Source of the DNA: Alistipes sp.
Lineage (GTDB): Bacteria; Bacteroidota; Bacteroidia; Bacteroidales; Rikenellaceae
Direction of reading: 5' to 3'
DNA: 37,779 bases
NCBI GenBank assembly: GCA_017630735.1
Contig: JAGBUS010000040.1
Span: 1-37,779 of the forward strand
A program made the position numbers and the translations under genes. Shown here in pieces: positions 33,630-37,779 of this stretch (position 1 is its first letter; each line of letters starts with the position of its first letter). The notes beneath the pieces are model-generated. The model searched no databases, had not been told where the DNA came from, and saw nothing but the letters and a program-made list of their open reading frames with translations.

Positions 33630-35855
33630 ATGAAACGTCTTTTATTATTATCGTCATTATTGTTTGCTATGACTATGAATCTATCATGTAGCAGCGAAAC
33701 CTTAGTTGAGGAGAATAACCCTCTTCTTGAGGAGTGGACAACCGAATTTGGAGTTCCTCCATTTGATAAAATTCGTACCCAGCATTTCGAGCCTGCCTTT
33801 GAGGAGGCAATGAAGATGCACAATGAGGAGATTGCCGCTATCGTTAACTCTGAGACAGAGCCTACGTTCGAAAATGTTATTGTAGCATTGGATAACGCTG
33901 GCATCAAGCTATCGGAGATTAACCTTATTTTTGGTATGCTCTCATCATCTGATCTTGATGCAGAGATGCAGGAGGTGCAGAACCGAATCATTCCTCGTAT
34001 CGAGGAGCACTTCAACAGCATCATGCTTAATGAAGGTCTTTTTGAGCGCGTTAAGGCTGTATACGACAAGCGCAATAGCTTGAAGCTTGACGATGTACAG
34101 ATGCGACTTGTAGAGAAGACATACAATGAATTTGTTCGCTCAGGTGCATTGCTTGAGGGCGAGGCAAAGGAGCGTCTAATGAAGATAAATGCTGAGCTTT
34201 CTGAGCTTTCAATACGTTTTGGTAATAACCTACTCACCGAGAATGGTAGTTTTGAGCTTCTTCTTAACGCTCAGCAGGTAGCAGACCTCCCTGAGGGCGT
34301 TCGCAACCAGGCAGAGGAGAGTGCAAAGGCTGCTGGCAAAGAGGGCTACCTCTTTACACTTGATAAGCCAAGCATGCTTCCATTCCTAACATACTCAAAG
34401 AACCGCGACCTTCGTCGTGAGCTTTACAACGGATATATTATGCGTTGTAACAACGATAACGAGTATGACAACAAGCAGTTGGCTGAGGATATGGCACGCC
34501 TTCGCGTGGAGAAAGCAAACCTTCTCGGCTTCAAATCATACTCACACTACGTAACCGACGATCAGATGGCGGGTACTCCAGAGGCTGTATATGAGCTATT
34601 GGAGGAGATTTTCGAGCCAGCTGTTGAGTCAGCAAAGCGTGAGCTTGAGGAGATGAAGGTGCTCTTTGCTAAGGATCACCCAGGCGAGACCTTCGAGAAG
34701 TCTGATTGGTGGTACTATGCTGAGCAGGTACGCAAGCAGAAGTATCAGCTCGACGAGGATGCTATTCGCCAGTATTTGTCATTGGACAACGTTCGCGATG
34801 GTATGTTCTACCTTGCTAACCGCCTTTATGGTGTAACATTCCGCCCTATTGCTGCACCTCGCTACCATAAGGAGTGTACAGTATATCAGGTTCTCGACCA
34901 CGACCAGTCACACGTAGGTGTACTCTATATCGACCCATATCCACGTAAGTCTAAGAGCGGTGGTGCTTGGTGTGGTAATTTCACAGAGCAGCGTTATGTT
35001 AATGGCGAGCGTAAGGCTCCTGTACTTGGCATCGTATGCAACTTCACACCTCCTGTTGGTGATACCCCATCACTACTCTCTTTCGATGAGGCTGAGACAA
35101 TGTTCCACGAGTTTGGTCACGCTCTTCACTTCCTATTTGCAGATGTTCGCTACCGCGGTCTAACAGATGTTGAGGGTGATTTCGTTGAGCTTCCATCACA
35201 GATTATGGAGAACTGGGCATTCGAGCCAGAGATTATGAAGGAGTATGCCACACACTATAAAACAGGTGAGGTAATTCCTGATCGCCACATTGCTAAGATT
35301 CAGAAGGCTGCACTCTTCAACCAGGGATTTACAACGACTGAGCTTGCAGCAGCTGCACTTATCGATATGGATATCCACTCTTTGGAGAGCTACACAGATA
35401 TGAACATTAACGATTTTGAGAAGTATAACCTTGCTACTCGTCGCGGTCTTATTCCTGAGATTGAGCCACGTTATCGCTATACATACTTTGCTCATATCTT
35501 TAATGGTGGCTACTCTTCAGGCTACTACTTCTACCTTTGGGCAGAGGTGCTTGATAAGGATGCTTTCGCTGCATTCAAGGAGAGCCGCGATATCTGCGAC
35601 AAGGAGTTAGCACACAGCTTCCGCTATGATCTATTGGCTCAGGGAGGTCAGCGCGCAGGTATGGATATGTACCGCAAGTTCCGTGGTGCAGACCCTGACA
35701 AGACTGCAATGCTTAAGGCACGTGGTCTTTGGACAGAGCCTGTAGTAGAGAGCGAAGAGGATGAGGTTATGGAGACAGACTCAGAGTTTAAGCCAAAGGT
35801 TGCTAACCAGCCAGGTCGTCCTGTAATGCCTGCACCTAAGGCTCCTATCAAATAA
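33630..35855 (+). CDS. M3-family (Dcp/oligopeptidase-like) zinc metallopeptidase, lipoprotein
   Basis: 741 residues. The signal peptide ends in a lipobox (NLSC, Cys21). The M3 domain has the zinc motif MFHEFGHALH (His493, Glu494, His497), and FVELPSQIMENW about 30 residues later supplies the third ligand. Length fits peptidyl-dipeptidase Dcp or oligopeptidase A. It likely trims short peptides in the periplasm. An unusual C-terminal tail of 35 residues is acidic, then Pro-rich (VMETDSEFKP; VMPAPKAPIK). A paralogue follows 40 bases later. Confidence 0.92.
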   Translation: MKRLLLLSSLLFAMTMNLSCSSETLVEENNPLLEEWTTEFGVPPFDKIRTQHFEPAFEEAMKMHNEEIAAIVNSETEPTFENVIVALDNAGIKLSEINLIFGMLSSSDLDAEMQEVQNRIIPRIEEHFNSIMLNEGLFERVKAVYDKRNSLKLDDVQMRLVEKTYNEFVRSGALLEGEAKERLMKINAELSELSIRFGNNLLTENGSFELLLNAQQVADLPEGVRNQAEESAKAAGKEGYLFTLDKPSMLPFLTYSKNRDLRRELYNGYIMRCNNDNEYDNKQLAEDMARLRVEKANLLGFKSYSHYVTDDQMAGTPEAVYELLEEIFEPAVESAKRELEEMKVLFAKDHPGETFEKSDWWYYAEQVRKQKYQLDEDAIRQYLSLDNVRDGMFYLANRLYGVTFRPIAAPRYHKECTVYQVLDHDQSHVGVLYIDPYPRKSKSGGAWCGNFTEQRYVNGERKAPVLGIVCNFTPPVGDTPSLLSFDEAETMFHEFGHALHFLFADVRYRGLTDVEGDFVELPSQIMENWAFEPEIMKEYATHYKTGEVIPDRHIAKIQKAALFNQGFTTTELAAAALIDMDIHSLESYTDMNINDFEKYNLATRRGLIPEIEPRYRYTYFAHIFNGGYSSGYYFYLWAEVLDKDAFAAFKESRDICDKELAHSFRYDLLAQGGQRAGMDMYRKFRGADPDKTAMLKARGLWTEPVVESEEDEVMETDSEFKPKVANQPGRPVMPAPKAPIK

Positions 35856-35895
35856 TAACCCAGCAACGATTGTTGAAACCATTAAATAACTATTT

Positions 35896-37779
35896 ATGAA
35901 AAAAGTACTTTTTATTATGTCAGCATTGACTATGGGTCTTGTTGGTTGCGGTAACACCGACGATATCAACAACAACCCTCTTGTGGCTGAGTGGGACACA
36001 CCATTCCAGACACCACCATTTTCAAAGATTGAGCTTAAGCACTACGAGCCTGCTATCGACTACGCTATCGAGCAGAATCGTGCTGAGATTGATGCTATCA
36101 TCAACAACCCTGAGGCTCCAACATTTGAGAATACTATCGTTGCTATGGCTGAGTCAGGCGAGTTGCTTGGTCGTGTAACAGGTGTATTCTATGTTTTGAA
36201 CAACTGCGTAACATCTCCTGAGATGCAGCAGATCGCTCTTAACATCTCTCCAAAGCTTACAGCTCTTTCAAACGACGTATCGCTCAACCCAGAGCTTTTC
36301 GCACGTGTTAAGGCTGTATATGAGCAGCGTGAGTCTTTGACACTCGATCAGGAGGATAAGATGCTCCTTGAGGAGACTTATAAGGGTTTTGCTCGTTCAG
36401 GCGCATTGCTTGAGGGTGAGGCACAGGAGAAGTATCGTCAGTATACAACAGAGCTTTCACAGCTTACTTTGGAGTTCGGTCAGAACGCATTGAAGGCTAC
36501 AAATGCATTTGCTCTTAACATCACTGACGAGGCTAAGGTTGCTGAGCTTCCAGACTTCGTAAAGGAGGGTCTTGCAGCTGAGGCAGCAGCACGCGGCGAG
36601 GAGGGTTGGACCGTTACTCTCGACGCTCCAAGCTATGGTCCTTTCATGACCTACTCTTCACAGCGCGATCTTAAGGAGCAGCTCTACAAGGCATACAACA
36701 CACGTGCTAAGGGTGGCGAGTTCGACAACATGGAGAACATCCGCAAGATTGCTAACCTGCGTCTTCAGATTGCCAACTTGCTCGGCTATGAGACATACGC
36801 TGACTACGTTTTGGAGGATCGTATGGCTGAGAACCGCTCAACTGTAACAGGCTTCCTTAACGAGCTTTGTGACGCTACAATGGGCTACGCACAGAAGGAT
36901 GTAGAAACAGTTACTGCATTTGCTCGTGAGCTCGGTTTCGAGGGTGAGCTTATGCCATGGGACTGGGGCTACTACAACGAGAAGTTCAAGGAGGCAAAGT
37001 ATGCTATCAACGATGAGCAGATTAAGCCTTACTTGAAGCTTGAGAACGCTACAGAGGCTGTATTTATGTTGGCTGGCAAGCTCTATGGCTTGACATTCAC
37101 TCCAGCACCAGAGATTGAGACTTACCATCCAGAGGCTACTGCATACGAGGTTAAGGATGAGAATGGTGAGGTTATGGCTATTCTTTATCTCGACTTCTTC
37201 CCACGCGAGTCTAAGCGTCAGGGTGCATGGATGACTGAGTTCCGCGGTGTTAAGGTTAAGGATGGTGTTGAGCAGCGTCCATTGGTGCAGCTCGTTATGA
37301 ACTTCACAAAGCCTACTGCTAACACTCCATCACTTCTTACATTTGATGAGTTCACTACATTCCTCCACGAGTTTGGTCATGGTCTCCATGGTATCCTCGC
37401 AAAGGGTAAGTATGAGTCTATCAACGGTACAGCAGTAAAGCGTGACTTCGTTGAGCTTCCATCACAGATTATGGAGAATTGGGCAACTGAGAAGGAGTAC
37501 CTCGACCTTTGGGCTAAGCACTATGAGACAGGTGAGGCTATGCCAGCAGAGCTCATCGAGAAGCTTATTGCTGCTAAGAACTACCTCGCAGCTTACTTCA
37601 ATATCCGTCAGCTCTCATTCGGTATGCTCGATATGGCATGGCACACTATCACAACTCCATACGAGGGTGATGTTCTTGCATTTGAGCTTGAGGCATTGAA
37701 GCCTACACAGGTAATGCCTGTTGTTGAGGGTTGCGCTATGGGTCCAAGCTTCACACATATCTTCTCTGGTGGCTATGCT
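35896..37779 (+). CDS. Second M3-family zinc metallopeptidase lipoprotein, partial at right edge
   Basis: 628 residues are visible from ATG at 35896; the C-terminus is outside the window. The lipobox is LVGC (Cys18). The zinc motif FLHEFGHGLHG (His491, Glu492, His495) and FVELPSQIMENWA are intact. It is clearly related to the upstream M3 gene (PLVAEWDTPFQTPPFSKI resembles PLLEEWTTEFGVPPFDKI) and probably arose by tandem duplication. Codons are strongly biased (GAG, AAG, GCT, CTT), more than most genes here, which suggests high expression. About 70-100 residues are expected to be missing. Confidence 0.92.
   Translation, partial: MKKVLFIMSALTMGLVGCGNTDDINNNPLVAEWDTPFQTPPFSKIELKHYEPAIDYAIEQNRAEIDAIINNPEAPTFENTIVAMAESGELLGRVTGVFYVLNNCVTSPEMQQIALNISPKLTALSNDVSLNPELFARVKAVYEQRESLTLDQEDKMLLEETYKGFARSGALLEGEAQEKYRQYTTELSQLTLEFGQNALKATNAFALNITDEAKVAELPDFVKEGLAAEAAARGEEGWTVTLDAPSYGPFMTYSSQRDLKEQLYKAYNTRAKGGEFDNMENIRKIANLRLQIANLLGYETYADYVLEDRMAENRSTVTGFLNELCDATMGYAQKDVETVTAFARELGFEGELMPWDWGYYNEKFKEAKYAINDEQIKPYLKLENATEAVFMLAGKLYGLTFTPAPEIETYHPEATAYEVKDENGEVMAILYLDFFPRESKRQGAWMTEFRGVKVKDGVEQRPLVQLVMNFTKPTANTPSLLTFDEFTTFLHEFGHGLHGILAKGKYESINGTAVKRDFVELPSQIMENWATEKEYLDLWAKHYETGEAMPAELIEKLIAAKNYLAAYFNIRQLSFGMLDMAWHTITTPYEGDVLAFELEALKPTQVMPVVEGCAMGPSFTHIFSGGYA

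Noticed and set aside
33614-34237. 207-codon open frame on the minus strand
   Set aside because: It lies antisense within the M3 peptidase gene, is Ser/Arg-rich without any domain, and mirrors the codon pattern of the true gene.

Overview
The window looks like chromosomal DNA from a gut-type Bacteroidales bacterium. A Rikenellaceae/Alistipes-like source is my best guess from overall gene content, but it is not proven. Supporting signs are several TAnnTTTG-type -7 promoter boxes, a fused MurF-alanine racemase, surface lipoproteins with Bacteroidetes-style lipoboxes, a Bacteroidetes-type LptD, a DUF2795 protein and a short acidic peptide of a kind common in this phylum. No tRNA, rRNA, CRISPR array, intact insertion sequence or prophage was seen.

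Left part (1-14198, minus strand): a long housekeeping block. In transcription order it holds an N-acetylmuramoyl-L-alanine amidase with a SPOR-like tail, an MlaD/MCE protein, MutS2, MurF-Alr, an RsmI-like methyltransferase, GrpE, DnaJ, a one-helix membrane protein, MutL, a rhomboid protease, a membrane-anchored EEP-family protein, and the start of ribosomal protein L35 running off the left edge. Divergent from the amidase is lptD (14349-17000, plus strand), which begins with TTG and ends at a clear terminator.

Middle (17000-25520): an accessory and decaying region. A small in-frame chimera joins the start of an anaerobic sulfatase-maturating radical SAM enzyme to the end of a sulfatase. A minus-strand cobalamin riboswitch with a good promoter heads an array of an unknown 170-residue protein, a 37-residue peptide, a fimbrillin-like/DUF4465 lipoprotein and a PKD-like lipoprotein; it may be an outlying vitamin B12 surface-binding locus. 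Upstream is a 450-base gene-free stretch with several hairpins and TGGGCAGT motifs at about 11-base spacing. Then come a DUF2795 protein, a PduO-type cobalamin adenosyltransferase, a shortened methyltransferase-like protein, and an HI0933-family flavoprotein interrupted by one in-frame amber codon.

Right part (25567-33581, minus strand): rsmE followed by six genes for a membrane complex related to group 4 [NiFe] hydrogenases and complex I (HyfB, C, E, F, G and fused H/I-like). The membrane arm looks complete, but the NiFe-site cysteines and most expected iron-sulfur ligands are absent. This is the most interesting system here: an ion-pumping-type complex with an unknown, probably non-hydrogenase, redox or regulatory function. 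An 18-base palindrome forms back-to-back -7 boxes between rsmE and two tandem M3-family metallopeptidase lipoproteins (33630-37779, plus strand); the second runs off the right edge.
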